Below are positions 20,273 to 28,606 of a DNA stretch of 64,000 nucleotides, piece after piece. Position numbers and translations under genes: made by a program. Every line of letters starts with the position of its first letter. Within the stretch, counting starts at the first letter, position 1. Under the pieces are notes generated by a model. That model was not told the origin of the DNA. It worked only from the letters and a program-made list of their open reading frames with translations, and ran no database searches. The stretch is from Alphaproteobacteria bacterium SO-S41. Its GTDB lineage: Bacteria; Pseudomonadota; Alphaproteobacteria; Micropepsales; Micropepsaceae. The DNA lies in NCBI GenBank assembly GCA_019670725.1, contig AP024629.1:1922001-1986000 (forward strand). The letters run 5' to 3'.

Positions 20273-21964
20273 TTAGTCCCCGATCTTGTCGAACTTCAGT
20301 TTGATCTCGGCGTCGCCGACTTTCATGGTCAGGGTGAGCTTGTTCTCGCTCGGACATTCGTAGTCGTAGAGTTGCTGGTCGGAATTGCCGACCATGAGGT
20401 CGGCGAATTTCAGCGGTTCGCTGTCGCCGCCGGGGACGCGGGTCTGCATGACCGCGTCGGAGCCGGCATAGCAAAGGCCCATATGGCCGTTCTCGGCGCC
20501 CCATTTGCTGTCGATATAGCCGTTGATGCCGAAGAGGAACGCGACGGCGGCGGGCGTGTCGGCGGGTTTGCCTTCGATCACCAGCTTACCGAAGACGAAG
20601 GAATGCGTGCCGTCGGCGCGGGCGTTGAAGCCCCCGAAGCCGGAGACCTGGACAGCGTCGAGCTCGTTGCCGAGATAGCCGGCCATCGCCTCCTGCAGCG
20701 AGACATTGTCGAGCCGCCACTGGCCCTGCACGCACTGGTCGCGCGTGGGGTAGGGCGTGCAGTCCTTGCAGTCGGAAATCTTGCTGACCTCCAGCGACCA
20801 GGTTTCGGCGTCGCCGCCTTCGGCGCCCATCGCCATGCCGGCGAAACGGAAGACCTTGGGCACGCTGCACGGACCGTCGGCCGAGACGAGCATCGGCGTC
20901 TGCCATTCCTCCGGCGCGTTGGTTTTGCGCTTGTAGAACATCGACGCCTTGCCGTGCGTCTGAACCATGTACTGGCCGCCGGTGAAGGTGACGTCCTGGA
21001 CGACCACAGTCAGCGGGATCAGCTCGAAGCCGGTTTCGCCGGGACCGCTGATGGTCTGCGATTTCGCGTAGGGCGCCGGCGAAATCGGCGCACCGTCGGG
21101 CGTGCGGATCTTGCCGTCGACATAATCGGTGGCGAAAACGCCGAGGTCGTAGTCGCCGACGACTTTCATCAGCGCCGCGCGCTGCAGCGCCTCGCCGCCT
21201 TGTTCAGGCATCGCGTCGATCAGCTTGAAGACGAGGTTCGGCTTCTTGGCGTGCAGCCACGAGAAGAAGACGAGGTTCGGGTAGGTGATCTTCGTCAGCG
21301 GGATCGACTGGATCTGGTCGTGGAATTCCTTGATCCGCTTGTCGCGGGATTCGGAGCTCTCGAACGCTATGTGGCCCATCAGTTCGGCGCTGCCTTCGAT
21401 CCACCAACGGGCGTCGGCCTTGAAGGCCTCGTTCATCTTGGCCGGCCAGTTCCAGTACTGCACGCAGTGGAAGAGTTCGTGGACGACGGTGTTCTTCAGC
21501 TCGTTCAGCACATCGCCCGTCATGTTGTCGTGGCGGGCCGTGTTGATCTGGACGATGCACTCGACATTCTGGCCGGCCGCGCCGCCCATGGGGTGGGCGA
21601 GGCCGAAATTCTGGCCCTCCTTCTCCATGCCCTTCACGTTCGGCTGGAAGATGAAGGTGATACGGCCGTAGCGGAGGGAGCGCATGCCGCTGAACATGTT
21701 GAGCCCGTACTCGGCCGCCTCCATCACCGTCGGTTCGTACTGCGCCGCGCGATCGTCGATCTCGTCACGGAGCGTGCGGACATAGGCCTGCTGGTCCTGG
21801 ACCTGAAACGTCACCTCGCGGATCGGCACGCATTTGAAGGCGCCGTCGCGCGCCTCGTTGGTGGCGAAGGCCGGGGTCTTGCAGTCCGCGAAGGGCGATT
21901 CCGCGTGGGCGGGAAGGGCCGCGAGGCCAAGGGCGAACAACGCCGCCAGAACGAAAAAACGCAT
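20273..21964 (-). CDS. Secreted putative gluzincin-type zinc peptidase
   Basis: Not assigned to a named family. The start at 21964 gives a clear signal peptide (MRFFVLAALFALGLAALPAHAES). Residues 161-166 read VHELFH, an HExxH zinc motif, and WWIEGSAELMGH follows at 187-198, placing a Glu 24 residues after the second His, as in gluzincins. The remainder (about 300 residues) has paired cysteines (CKDCTPYPTRDQC) and beta-rich sequence. Its 563 residues suggest a periplasmic or exported enzyme. It converges with the EamA gene, 4 bp apart. Confidence 0.72.
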   Translation of the reverse strand: MRFFVLAALFALGLAALPAHAESPFADCKTPAFATNEARDGAFKCVPIREVTFQVQDQQAYVRTLRDEIDDRAAQYEPTVMEAAEYGLNMFSGMRSLRYGRITFIFQPNVKGMEKEGQNFGLAHPMGGAAGQNVECIVQINTARHDNMTGDVLNELKNTVVHELFHCVQYWNWPAKMNEAFKADARWWIEGSAELMGHIAFESSESRDKRIKEFHDQIQSIPLTKITYPNLVFFSWLHAKKPNLVFKLIDAMPEQGGEALQRAALMKVVGDYDLGVFATDYVDGKIRTPDGAPISPAPYAKSQTISGPGETGFELIPLTVVVQDVTFTGGQYMVQTHGKASMFYKRKTNAPEEWQTPMLVSADGPCSVPKVFRFAGMAMGAEGGDAETWSLEVSKISDCKDCTPYPTRDQCVQGQWRLDNVSLQEAMAGYLGNELDAVQVSGFGGFNARADGTHSFVFGKLVIEGKPADTPAAVAFLFGINGYIDSKWGAENGHMGLCYAGSDAVMQTRVPGGDSEPLKFADLMVGNSDQQLYDYECPSENKLTLTMKVGDAEIKLKFDKIGD

Positions 21965-22072
21965 CAAGACCTCGCACAAACCATCACCCATAGAGCGGGG
22001 CGGGCGGCGGCATGGCAAGGCGGCGATAGCGCGCAGGGTGGCGAGGGTTCGCTTCAGGTCCAATTCATCATG

Positions 22073-22184
22073 TCATCCCTGCCGCTGCGGAGCGGAGAGC
22101 CGGGACGCAGGTGACCGGGCGCTGGCGTTCGTGGCCCCTGGGTCCCGGGTCTCGGGCGCCTGCGGCGGCCTCGCCCGGGATGAC
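22073..22184 (+). repeat. Palindromic intergenic repeat, family A, copy 1
   Basis: About 112 bp, from GTCATCCCTGCCGCTGCGG through GGAGAGCCGGGACGCAGG to CCCTGGGTCCCGGGTCTCGG, CGCCTGCGGCGGCCTCG and CCCGGGATGAC. The ends are inverted (GTCATCCC / GGGATGAC). It matches copies at 26359-26470 (reverse orientation) and 29987-30099 (same orientation). It lies next to the 3' end of the CoA-transferase gene. Confidence 0.85.
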
Positions 22185-22192
22185 AGGTGGAG

Positions 22193-23341
22193 TTAGCCAA
22201 GCCCTTTGAGAATCTCCGCCCGGTGTTCGTCCAGCGCCGGGGCCGCGGGGCGGGTGGCGGGGTCGAGGAAGAGGGAGGATTTCACGGGATTGCCGGGCGA
22301 GGGGAAGGCGCCGATGCCGGGCTGGTCGACGGAAATGATCATGTTGCGGGCGGCGATCTGCGGGTCGGCCATGATGTCGGCGACGTCGTTGATGGGTCCG
22401 CAGGGGATACCGGCCTCGTCCAGCAGCGCGCACCATTCGGCGCGGTCGCGCTTGCCGAAGGCCGCGTTGAGGTCGGCGGTCAGCGCCGCGACATGGTCCA
22501 TGCGCGAGGGCGGCGTCGCGTAGCGGGGATCGTCGATGAGATGGGCCGCATCGATCGTCGCGCAGAGCTTGCGGAACAGCGGATTGTTGCCGGCGGCGAC
22601 GGCGATATAGCCGTCGCGGGTGTGGAACATGCCGAAGGGCGCGATGGCCGGGTGCCGCGCGCCGATCGGGCCGGGCGGCTTGCCCTTGGCGAAGGTCTGC
22701 GCGACCGCGTTCTCCAGCAGTGCGACCTGGCAATCGAGCATCGAGATATCGAGCTTCTGGCTCTCGCCGGTGCGGAGGCGATGGAACAGTGCACCCTGAA
22801 TGCCGGACGAGGCGAACATGCCGGCCGCGAGATCGCCGATGGAAACGCCGACGCGGGCGGGCGGCTGGCCTTCATACCCCGTCACCGACATGACGCCCGA
22901 CATCGCCTGCACGATCATGTCGTAGGCAGGCCGCGTCATGTACGGGCCCGAATGGCCAAAGCCTGATATCGCGCAGTAGATGAGCTTGGGGAATTTGGGA
23001 TGCAGCACGTCCCAGCCGAGGCCGAGCTTCTCCATCGTGCCGCCGCGATAATTCTCGACCAGCACGTCGGCGGTTTCGAGCAGTTTCAGGAAATGGCCGC
23101 GATCGGTCTCGTCCTTGAGGTTCAGCGCGATCGACTTCTTGCCGCGGTTGATCGAGATGAAATAGCCGGACTGCTCGCCCAGGAACGGGCCGATATGGCG
23201 GGCATCGTCGCCGCCGTCCGGCGTCTCGACCTTGATGACCTCCGCGCCCTGTTCGGCAAGCATCATGGTGCAATAGGGGCCGGCGAGAACGCGCGTCAGG
23301 TCGATCACGCGGATGCCCGTCAGCGGGCCGGTGGCGGTCAT
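22193..23341 (-). CDS. Family III CoA-transferase (CaiB/BaiF type)
   Basis: Transfers CoA between carboxylic acids. The N-terminus GIRVIDLTRVLAGPYCTMML and ADLGAEVIKVE-like AEQGAEVIKVETPDGGDDAR are diagnostic; INRGKKSIALNLK and GFGHSGPYMTRPAYDMIVQA contain the region of the catalytic Asp. Length 382 residues. Its ATG overlaps the stop of the upstream DUF4169 gene by 4 bp, so they share an mRNA. Substrate not inferable. Confidence 0.93.
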   Translation of the reverse strand: MTATGPLTGIRVIDLTRVLAGPYCTMMLAEQGAEVIKVETPDGGDDARHIGPFLGEQSGYFISINRGKKSIALNLKDETDRGHFLKLLETADVLVENYRGGTMEKLGLGWDVLHPKFPKLIYCAISGFGHSGPYMTRPAYDMIVQAMSGVMSVTGYEGQPPARVGVSIGDLAAGMFASSGIQGALFHRLRTGESQKLDISMLDCQVALLENAVAQTFAKGKPPGPIGARHPAIAPFGMFHTRDGYIAVAAGNNPLFRKLCATIDAAHLIDDPRYATPPSRMDHVAALTADLNAAFGKRDRAEWCALLDEAGIPCGPINDVADIMADPQIAARNMIISVDQPGIGAFPSPGNPVKSSLFLDPATRPAAPALDEHRAEILKGLG

Positions 23342-23514
23342 TCGTCGATCCTCTTGCCGTCGAGTTCGCGCGCGGCGCGGTCCTTGGCGGCCTCTTCGTT
23401 CAGCCGCTCTTCTTTGGTGCGGCCGAACTTGGCGCGATTGGCCTCGGCCGCGCGCTCCTTTTCGGTGCGCGCCTTGGCCTTGCGGGCGGATTTCAGATTG
23501 ACGATCTCAGCCAT
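23338..23514 (-). CDS. DUF4169 family small basic protein
   Basis: 58 residues starting MAEIVNLKSARKAKAR, highly charged and predicted helical, with the conserved NRAKFGRTKEER segment and a C-terminal RELDGKRI. This matches DUF4169, a small alphaproteobacterial family of unknown function commonly encoded near fumC, an RHH protein and sspB, all present in this window. The ATG at 23514 is chosen over an upstream in-frame start at 23538 because the family begins MAEIVNL. Confidence 0.88.
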   Translation of the reverse strand: MAEIVNLKSARKAKARTEKERAAEANRAKFGRTKEERLNEEAAKDRAARELDGKRIDE

Positions 23515-24103
23515 TGTCCTTCGCCTGGGCACGCGCAAACGCCGGACGATCGATACAGCGTTTCACATAGGCCGCAAGCCAGTCCGGCGCCTGGAGCGCG
23601 CCGATCATCGTGAAGAAGTTGAAGGTCGAGCCGTAGAGGACATCGAGCGCTGAGAAGCGCTCGCCGAGCAGGAAGGGCCGGTCCTTGAGGCGGTCCTCGA
23701 TCAGCGTCATCGCCTCGGCCTGTTTCGGCCAGGCGGCGGCGCCGGGCGGGACGTCCATCTTGAGGAAGCCCGCCGCGAAGGCCGGCTCGACGCCGCCGGT
23801 ATAGAAGGCGAGCCAGGAGAGGTAGTCGCCGCGATCGGCATCGCCCACCGCCGGTCCAAGGCCGGCTTTGGGGAAAGTGTCGGTCAGATAGAGCATGATC
23901 GCGACCGACTCGAAGACGAGCTTGCCGTCATTCAGCAGTGCGGGCACGCGGCCATAGGGATGCGGGTTGTCCGCATCGCGTGCGCCGCGGCCGTCGCCGC
24001 GCTGGATGTCGACGATCTTCAGCTCATAGGGCACGCCCAGCTCTTCCAGCAGCCAGAGCATCCGGGTCGAGCGCGAGCGCGGCGCGTGGATGAGGGTCAG
24101 CAT
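23507..24103 (-). CDS. Glutathione S-transferase family protein
   Basis: 198-residue cytosolic GST with an N-terminal thioredoxin fold (LTLIHAPRSRSTRMLWLLEE, GRVPALLNDG with the cis-Pro, and ESVAIMLYLTD) and an all-helical C-terminal domain (LGERFSALDVLYGSTF N-capping box). Ser/Arg at the active-site region suggests a beta- or theta-like class. It is a tandem duplicate of the next gene, with the stop of the upstream copy overlapping its start. Confidence 0.9.
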   Translation of the reverse strand: MLTLIHAPRSRSTRMLWLLEELGVPYELKIVDIQRGDGRGARDADNPHPYGRVPALLNDGKLVFESVAIMLYLTDTFPKAGLGPAVGDADRGDYLSWLAFYTGGVEPAFAAGFLKMDVPPGAAAWPKQAEAMTLIEDRLKDRPFLLGERFSALDVLYGSTFNFFTMIGALQAPDWLAAYVKRCIDRPAFARAQAKDNG

Positions 24104-24702
24104 CAGCCGTTCTCCTTCGCGGTGGCGCGGGCGAGGGCGGGGCGGGAGGTGCAGCGCTGGACATATTCCTTCAGCGCCGCGGACTTAGGCAGAATTGGGT
24201 TCTGCATAAAGAGTGCAAAAGTACCGGCGTAGAGGATGTCTACCGCCGAGAAACGCTCGCCGAGAATGTAGTCGTTCGCTTCCAGCGTCTTGTTGATATG
24301 CGCCATCATTTCCTCGACCTTGACCCAGCCGGCCGTGCCGCGCGGCACGTCGGTCTTGAGGAAGGCCGACATGAACGAAGGCTCGGCGACGCCGCTGTAA
24401 TAGGCGAGCCAGGTGAGATACGGCCCTCGCTTGGGATCGCCGATCTGTGGCCCCATGCCGGCGGCCGGAAACGCATCGGTCAGGTAGAGCGAGATCGCGG
24501 TCTGCTCGTGGACCATCACCCCGTCATGCAGGATGACCGGCACCTTCCCGTGCGGATGGGGGTTGGCGGGGTCGAGCCCGTCCTCGCTGCCCTGGCGGCG
24601 GATCGTGACGAGGCGGATGTCATAGGGGACTTCCAGCTCCTCCAGCAGCCAGAGGAAACTGGACGAGCGCGTGCGCGGCGAATGGATCAGCGTGAGTGTC
24701 AT
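24103..24702 (-). CDS. Glutathione S-transferase family protein (tandem paralogue)
   Basis: 199 residues with the same layout as its neighbour: LTLIHSPRTRSSSFLWLLEE, GKVPVILHDG, EQTAISLYLTDAFP and LGERFSAVDILYAGTF. Shared motifs such as NPHPxGxVP and YLTWLAYYSGxxEPSFM/LSWLAFYTGGVEPAF show recent duplication. The two genes overlap by one base and are doubtless co-transcribed; substrate specificity cannot be told. Confidence 0.9.
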   Translation of the reverse strand: MTLTLIHSPRTRSSSFLWLLEELEVPYDIRLVTIRRQGSEDGLDPANPHPHGKVPVILHDGVMVHEQTAISLYLTDAFPAAGMGPQIGDPKRGPYLTWLAYYSGVAEPSFMSAFLKTDVPRGTAGWVKVEEMMAHINKTLEANDYILGERFSAVDILYAGTFALFMQNPILPKSAALKEYVQRCTSRPALARATAKENG

Positions 24703-24767
24703 GGCGGCCTCCCAAGGACGGGAACAATAGTAGAACGACCCGCTTGGTCAACCGCACTTGTGTGACA

Positions 24768-24998
24768 TTACGTGTCCTGCTGCAGCCGCCCGCGCAGGCG
24801 GCCGACGATGTAGACGCGGATGGCGCTGGAGAGCGAGCTGTCGCCGGGCACGCGGGCCTCGTCGATCTGCGCGACGATCGCGGCGAGCGAGCATTTCTCG
24901 GCCTTCGCGATCTCCTTCAGCACCTCCCAGAAGATCGGCTCCAGCGAGATCGAGGTGCGATGGCCGGCGATCGAGATCGAGCGTTTGACTTCCTGCAT
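24768..24998 (-). CDS. Ribbon-helix-helix domain protein
   Basis: 76-residue putative DNA-binding protein. VKRSISIAGHRTSISLEPIFW is the ribbon strand plus first helix of the RHH_4 family, followed by LKEIAKAEKCSLAAIVAQID and LSSAIRVYIVGRLRGRL. Family members are usually located beside DUF4169, fumC and sspB in Alphaproteobacteria, consistent with the neighbourhood. Its start overlaps the NUDIX stop (TAATG), implying coupled translation. Confidence 0.87.
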   Translation of the reverse strand: MQEVKRSISIAGHRTSISLEPIFWEVLKEIAKAEKCSLAAIVAQIDEARVPGDSSLSSAIRVYIVGRLRGRLQQDT

Positions 24999-25630
24999 TA
25001 CGGATCGAACCCCCAGCGTTGCCGCAACCGTGCGCGATGGCGGGCGAACCAGAGCATGCCGATGATCGTGAAGCCATGGGAGAGGCGGTCGGCGTCGATC
25101 GCCGCCAGCACGGCATCGGGCGAGACGGCGAAGGGCTCGGTGAACTCGGCCTCGGCGCGCTTGCCGGCATGAGCGGGCAGGGTGCAGGCATCGATGCGGG
25201 CGACGAAGAGATGGACCTCCTCGAACAGCGAGCCGGGGCTCGGCAGGAAGGTGAAAGCGGGGATGATGTCGGTCGGCGCGACGCCGAGCTCCTCGATCGC
25301 CTCGCGCCGTGCCGCCGCTTCCGGCGCCTCGCCCGGCTCGACGATGCCGCCGGGCAGCTCCACGATCAGCGCATCCAGGCCGGCGAGATGGACGGGAAAG
25401 CGGAACTGGCGCTGCAGCACGACGAGGTCGCGCGCCGGGTCGTAGGCGACGATCACCGCCGCGACGCCGATGCGGTAAACGTCGCGCTCGACCTTCATGG
25501 GACCTTGCGCGGTCGCGACGATGCCCTCGTGCCTCTCGATGGAGCGATAGGCCTTGAAGAGAAGTTCGCTGCGATGCCCGCTGAACGCGGCGGGCCGATC
25601 CTCCGCCGCGTGATGCTCGTCGTCTGCCAT
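24998..25630 (-). CDS. NUDIX hydrolase, ADP-ribose pyrophosphatase-like
   Basis: 210 residues. The NUDIX box GGIVEPGEAPEAAARREAIE followed by ELGV fits Gx5Ex7REUxEExGU. Upstream QRQFRFPVHLAGLDALIVELPGG is typical of ADP-ribose/ADP-sugar pyrophosphatases that cleave nucleoside diphosphates linked to sugars. It reads into the RHH gene through a TAATG overlap. Confidence 0.88.
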   Translation of the reverse strand: MADDEHHAAEDRPAAFSGHRSELLFKAYRSIERHEGIVATAQGPMKVERDVYRIGVAAVIVAYDPARDLVVLQRQFRFPVHLAGLDALIVELPGGIVEPGEAPEAAARREAIEELGVAPTDIIPAFTFLPSPGSLFEEVHLFVARIDACTLPAHAGKRAEAEFTEPFAVSPDAVLAAIDADRLSHGFTIIGMLWFARHRARLRQRWGFDP

Positions 25631-25719
25631 ATACGCCTACCCGGACCTAACCACGCGACGGAGTTTAGACCCTGGGCCTCACGCCGCCTAACCCTCCGAA
25701 CGGAGGGCTGGCCGGGGCG

Positions 25720-26355
25720 TCAGCTCAGCCAATCCAGTCCACCGGGCAAATCGAACGTTGCGTAGTCGACTTGCAGGACGCGCCGCCGGCTGGGCGTCAC
25801 CGCTCGGTCTGACGCGTGAAGGATCGATGTAGCGTAGGCCCAGACGTCTCCCGCCGCCGCCACGCAGATATGCTGCGGTAAGGCGTCCGCGCTCGCGGCC
25901 GCCTCACCGGCGGGAACATGACCAAGCCGATGCGAGCCACAAGCGATTCTCAGGGGCGCATTGCCGGCATCACAGTCGTCTATGTGCAGCCGCAATGTCG
26001 CCATTCGTTCCAGTATGTTCATCGGTGGTGCGACGTGAAGGATGCCTTGCTTCACTGTCCAGGGACCAAAACCGGGAACGTCAGCCCGCGCGCGAACCGC
26101 GATGGTGCGGTCCTGGTGCCAACCCAATGCCCAATTGTCTTCCGCAGTCTTGTCGAACAGGACGGCGCGGACAGGGCGTGCGTCACCGTCCAGCAGACCG
26201 GCCGCGATCGCAGTTGCGGCCGGAAGCAAGGACAGGACATCGGCAATGCGAATGCGTAGTCCAGCGCGACTGACCGACAGCGCGCGCAATTCAGGAAGCA
26301 GAGGTCCGCTTATCGCAGCTTTAAACAAGGCTGCTCCGTCGGCGCAAAAATCCAA
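25720..26355 (-). CDS. Phytanoyl-CoA dioxygenase (PhyH)-like protein
   Basis: About 211 residues resembling the PhyH family of Fe(II)/2-oxoglutarate oxygenases. The metal site is visible as H-x-D in GWHQDRTIAV and a distal His in TSILHASDRA, with R in RRRVLQVDYA as the likely 2-oxoglutarate ligand. The open frame runs on through a repeat and into the fumC antisense strand, which is not coding; the best start is TTG at 26355 giving (M)DFCADGAALFK, since no in-frame ATG exists before the domain. Start confidence is moderate. Confidence 0.75.
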   Translation of the reverse strand: MDFCADGAALFKAAISGPLLPELRALSVSRAGLRIRIADVLSLLPAATAIAAGLLDGDARPVRAVLFDKTAEDNWALGWHQDRTIAVRARADVPGFGPWTVKQGILHVAPPMNILERMATLRLHIDDCDAGNAPLRIACGSHRLGHVPAGEAAASADALPQHICVAAAGDVWAYATSILHASDRAVTPSRRRVLQVDYATFDLPGGLDWLS

Positions 26356-26358
26356 TGC

Positions 26359-26470
26359 GTCATCCCGGGCAAGGCCGCCGAAGGCGCCCGAGACCCGGGA
26401 CCCAGGGGCGGCAGGCTCAGAGCCCAGTCCCCTGGGTCCCGGCTCTCCGCTGCGCTGCGGCCGGGATGAC
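26359..26470 (-). repeat. Palindromic intergenic repeat, family A, copy 2 (reversed)
   Basis: Reverse-oriented copy: GTCATCCCGGGCAAGGCCGC at one end, GAGACCCGGGACCCAGGGG and CCCTGGGTCCCGGCTCTCCG in the middle, and GCGGCCGGGATGAC at the other end. It sits between the 3' end of fumC and the presumed TTG start of the PhyH-like gene, only a few bases from the latter. Confidence 0.85.
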
Positions 26471-26477
26471 ACGTGGA

Positions 26478-27869
26478 TCAGCCAGGCCCGATCATCTTCG
26501 AGGGATCGACGGCTTCGTCGAATTCCTTGTCGGTGAGGTAGCCGCCGCCGACCGCTTCCTGGCGCAGCGTGGTGCCGTTCTTGTGGGCGGTCTTGGCGAT
26601 CTTGGCGCAGGCGTCGTAGCCGAGCTTGCCGTTGAGCGCCGTCACCAGCATCAGCGAGTTGTCGAGGCCGCGCTTGATGTTGTCGAGGCGCGGCTCGATG
26701 CCGACGACGCAGTGGTCGGTGAAGCTGACGGCGGCGTCCGCCATCAGGCGGACCGACTGCAGGAAGTTGTAGGCCATCACCGGGTTGAAGACGTTGAGTT
26801 CGAAATGGCCCGACGAGCCCGCGACGGTCATGGTCGTCTGGTTGCCGAAGATCTGGGCGCAGACCATGGTCAGCGCCTCGCACTGGGTGGGGTTCACCTT
26901 GCCCGGCATGATCGACGAGCCGGGCTCGTTCTCGGGCAGCGACAATTCGCCGAGGCCCGAGCGCGGACCTGACCCGAGGAAGCGGATGTCGTTGGCGATC
27001 TTGAAGAGGCTGGCGGCGACCGTGTTGATCGCGCCGTGGGTGAAGACCATCGCGTCATGGGCGGCGAGGGCCTCGAACTTGTTCGGGGCGGTGGTGAATT
27101 TGAGGCCCGTGATCTTGGCGATGCGCTCGGCGACGCCTTCGGCAAAACCGATGGGCGCGTTGAGGCCGGTGCCGACGGCGGTGCCGCCCTGCGCCAGTTC
27201 CATCAGCGCCGGCAGCGTCAGCTCGATGCGCTTGATGCCGTTGGCGATCTGCTGGGCGTAGCCGCCGAATTCCTGGCCGAGCGTCAGGGGCGTCGCATCC
27301 TGCGTATGGGTGCGGCCGATCTTGATGATCTTCTTCCAGGCCTTCGCCTTGTCGGCGAGCGCCTTCTGGAGGTGCTTCAACGCCGGGAGCAGGTCGTGCG
27401 TCACCTGTTCGGCCGCGGCGATGTGCATCGCGGTCGGGTAGGTGTCGTTGGACGACTGGCTCATATTGACGTGGTCGTTGGGGTGGACGGGCTTCTTGGA
27501 GCCCATCTCGCCGCCCAGCATCTCAATCGCGCGGTTCGAGATCACCTCGTTAGCGTTCATGTTCGACTGAGTGCCCGAGCCGGTCTGCCAGACGACCAGC
27601 GGGAAGTGCTCGTCGAGCTTGCCGTCGATGACTTCCTGGGCGGCGGCAACGACGGTCTTCAGCAGCTTCTTGTCGAACTTGCCGAGGGCGGCGTTGGTTT
27701 CGGCCGCGGCGCGCTTGATGATGCCGAGCGCGCGGATGACGGACTTGGGCTGCTTTTCCCAGCCGATCTTGAAATTGCCGATCGAGCGCTGCGACTGCGC
27801 GCCCCAATAGCGCGAGGCGTCGACCTCGATGGGGCCGAACGTGTCGGTTTCGGTGCGGGTCTTGGTCAT
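26478..27869 (-). CDS. fumC: Class II fumarate hydratase FumC
   Basis: TCA-cycle enzyme interconverting fumarate and malate, oxygen-stable, a homotetramer. 463 residues starting [17 protein letters not shown]. Diagnostic segments are [18 protein letters not shown], the [16 protein letters not shown] signature of the fumarase/aspartase superfamily, [14 protein letters not shown] and [18 protein letters not shown] family A repeat follows the stop. In many Alphaproteobacteria fumC is clustered with DUF4169, RHH and sspB genes, all found nearby. Confidence 0.97.
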   Translation of the reverse strand: MTKTRTETDTFGPIEVDASRYWGAQSQRSIGNFKIGWEKQPKSVIRALGIIKRAAAETNAALGKFDKKLLKTVVAAAQEVIDGKLDEHFPLVVWQTGSGTQSNMNANEVISNRAIEMLGGEMGSKKPVHPNDHVNMSQSSNDTYPTAMHIAAAEQVTHDLLPALKHLQKALADKAKAWKKIIKIGRTHTQDATPLTLGQEFGGYAQQIANGIKRIELTLPALMELAQGGTAVGTGLNAPIGFAEGVAERIAKITGLKFTTAPNKFEALAAHDAMVFTHGAINTVAASLFKIANDIRFLGSGPRSGLGELSLPENEPGSSIMPGKVNPTQCEALTMVCAQIFGNQTTMTVAGSSGHFELNVFNPVMAYNFLQSVRLMADAAVSFTDHCVVGIEPRLDNIKRGLDNSLMLVTALNGKLGYDACAKIAKTAHKNGTTLRQEAVGGGYLTDKEFDEAVDPSKMIGPG

Positions 27870-27996
27870 GGGCGGCCTCGGCAGTGAATCTGTGCGGGGC
27901 GTGAATAGGACAGGGCGGGCGGCTTGTCATCGCCCGCGACACTGCGGCGCTTGAAACCTGGAGGCGCCGGGGCGTCTTCTTGCAGGGAGAGCGCGC

Positions 27997-28509
27997 ATGG
28001 AGGGCATGATGGGGTCAATTCGGAATCGGCTGGCGGCGGTCTGCGCCGGCTTGCTGCTTGCCGCCGGGACGGCCGAGGCGGGCGTCAAACTGACGCTTGC
28101 CGAAACCATTCCCGATCTGGGCGATGCGACCTATTCGGCCAAGCCCGGCGAGGTGAAGGTCACGCTGCCCAACGGCGTGCTCGAATTCACCTGGACGGAG
28201 ATGCCGTCGACGTTCGACGAGACCGGCTTCAAAATCACGCTGAGCGTCAGCGCCCGGATGGAGGGCGATGCGGCCAATGCGGGCGACAAGCGGCCGGTCC
28301 ATGTGACCTTCTTCGGTCCGGTCGATACCGATCCCTCGCCGGCCTGGGCGGAAATCATGATCGGGCCGGGCGTCGCGACCGCCGCTTCGGAGGAGATCAT
28401 CGTCAAGCCCGAGGCGGGCCTGGAGGACGGCCAGACCATCGACATCCGCGTCGGCACCGATCTGGGGCCGACCGTCATCTATCGCTACACGGTTTCGACG
28501 GACGGTTGA
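27997..28509 (+). CDS. Secreted protein of unknown function, family member 1 (domain A only)
   Basis: Not recognised. 170 residues with an N-terminal signal peptide (SIRNRLAAVCAGLLLAAGTAEAG) behind a GGGAGAG ribosome site. The mature part starts VKLTLAETIPDLGD and continues with FTWTEMPSTFDETGFKITLS and ends GTDLGPTVIYRYTVS. The same pattern (xTLTLxETxP ... Wxxx PxTxxxxGFxxxL ... GPxVxYxYxxS) opens the proteins at 28607 and 32420, so this is a stand-alone version of their N-terminal domain. Beta-rich, no cysteine in the mature part. Confidence 0.78.
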   Translation: MEGMMGSIRNRLAAVCAGLLLAAGTAEAGVKLTLAETIPDLGDATYSAKPGEVKVTLPNGVLEFTWTEMPSTFDETGFKITLSVSARMEGDAANAGDKRPVHVTFFGPVDTDPSPAWAEIMIGPGVATAASEEIIVKPEAGLEDGQTIDIRVGTDLGPTVIYRYTVSTDG

Positions 28510-28567
28510 GCCGCGGGCCTGCGTCGCCGTGAGGCTTGCGCGGGCGCGCGCCGCGTGCACTCGATCC

Positions 28568-28590
28568 GTGCTTAAGCACTGCGCTTGACC
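28568..28590 (+). promoter_or_regulatory. Palindrome and TTGACC upstream of secreted gene 28607
   Basis: GTGCTTAAGCAC at 28568-28579 is a perfect 12-bp palindrome in a 97-bp gap between two related secreted-protein genes; TTGACC follows at 28585. It may be an operator, but no well-spaced -10 is evident before the start codon. Confidence 0.35.
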
Positions 28591-28606
28591 GGGGTGGGAA
28601 GCGAGC

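Noticed and set aside
22187-22966. Plus-strand open frames opposite the CoA-transferase
   Set aside because: Antisense shadows; the CaiB motifs are on the minus strand.
26356-26883. Upstream extension of the PhyH-like frame
   Set aside because: It crosses a family A repeat and out-of-frame fumC; no homology.
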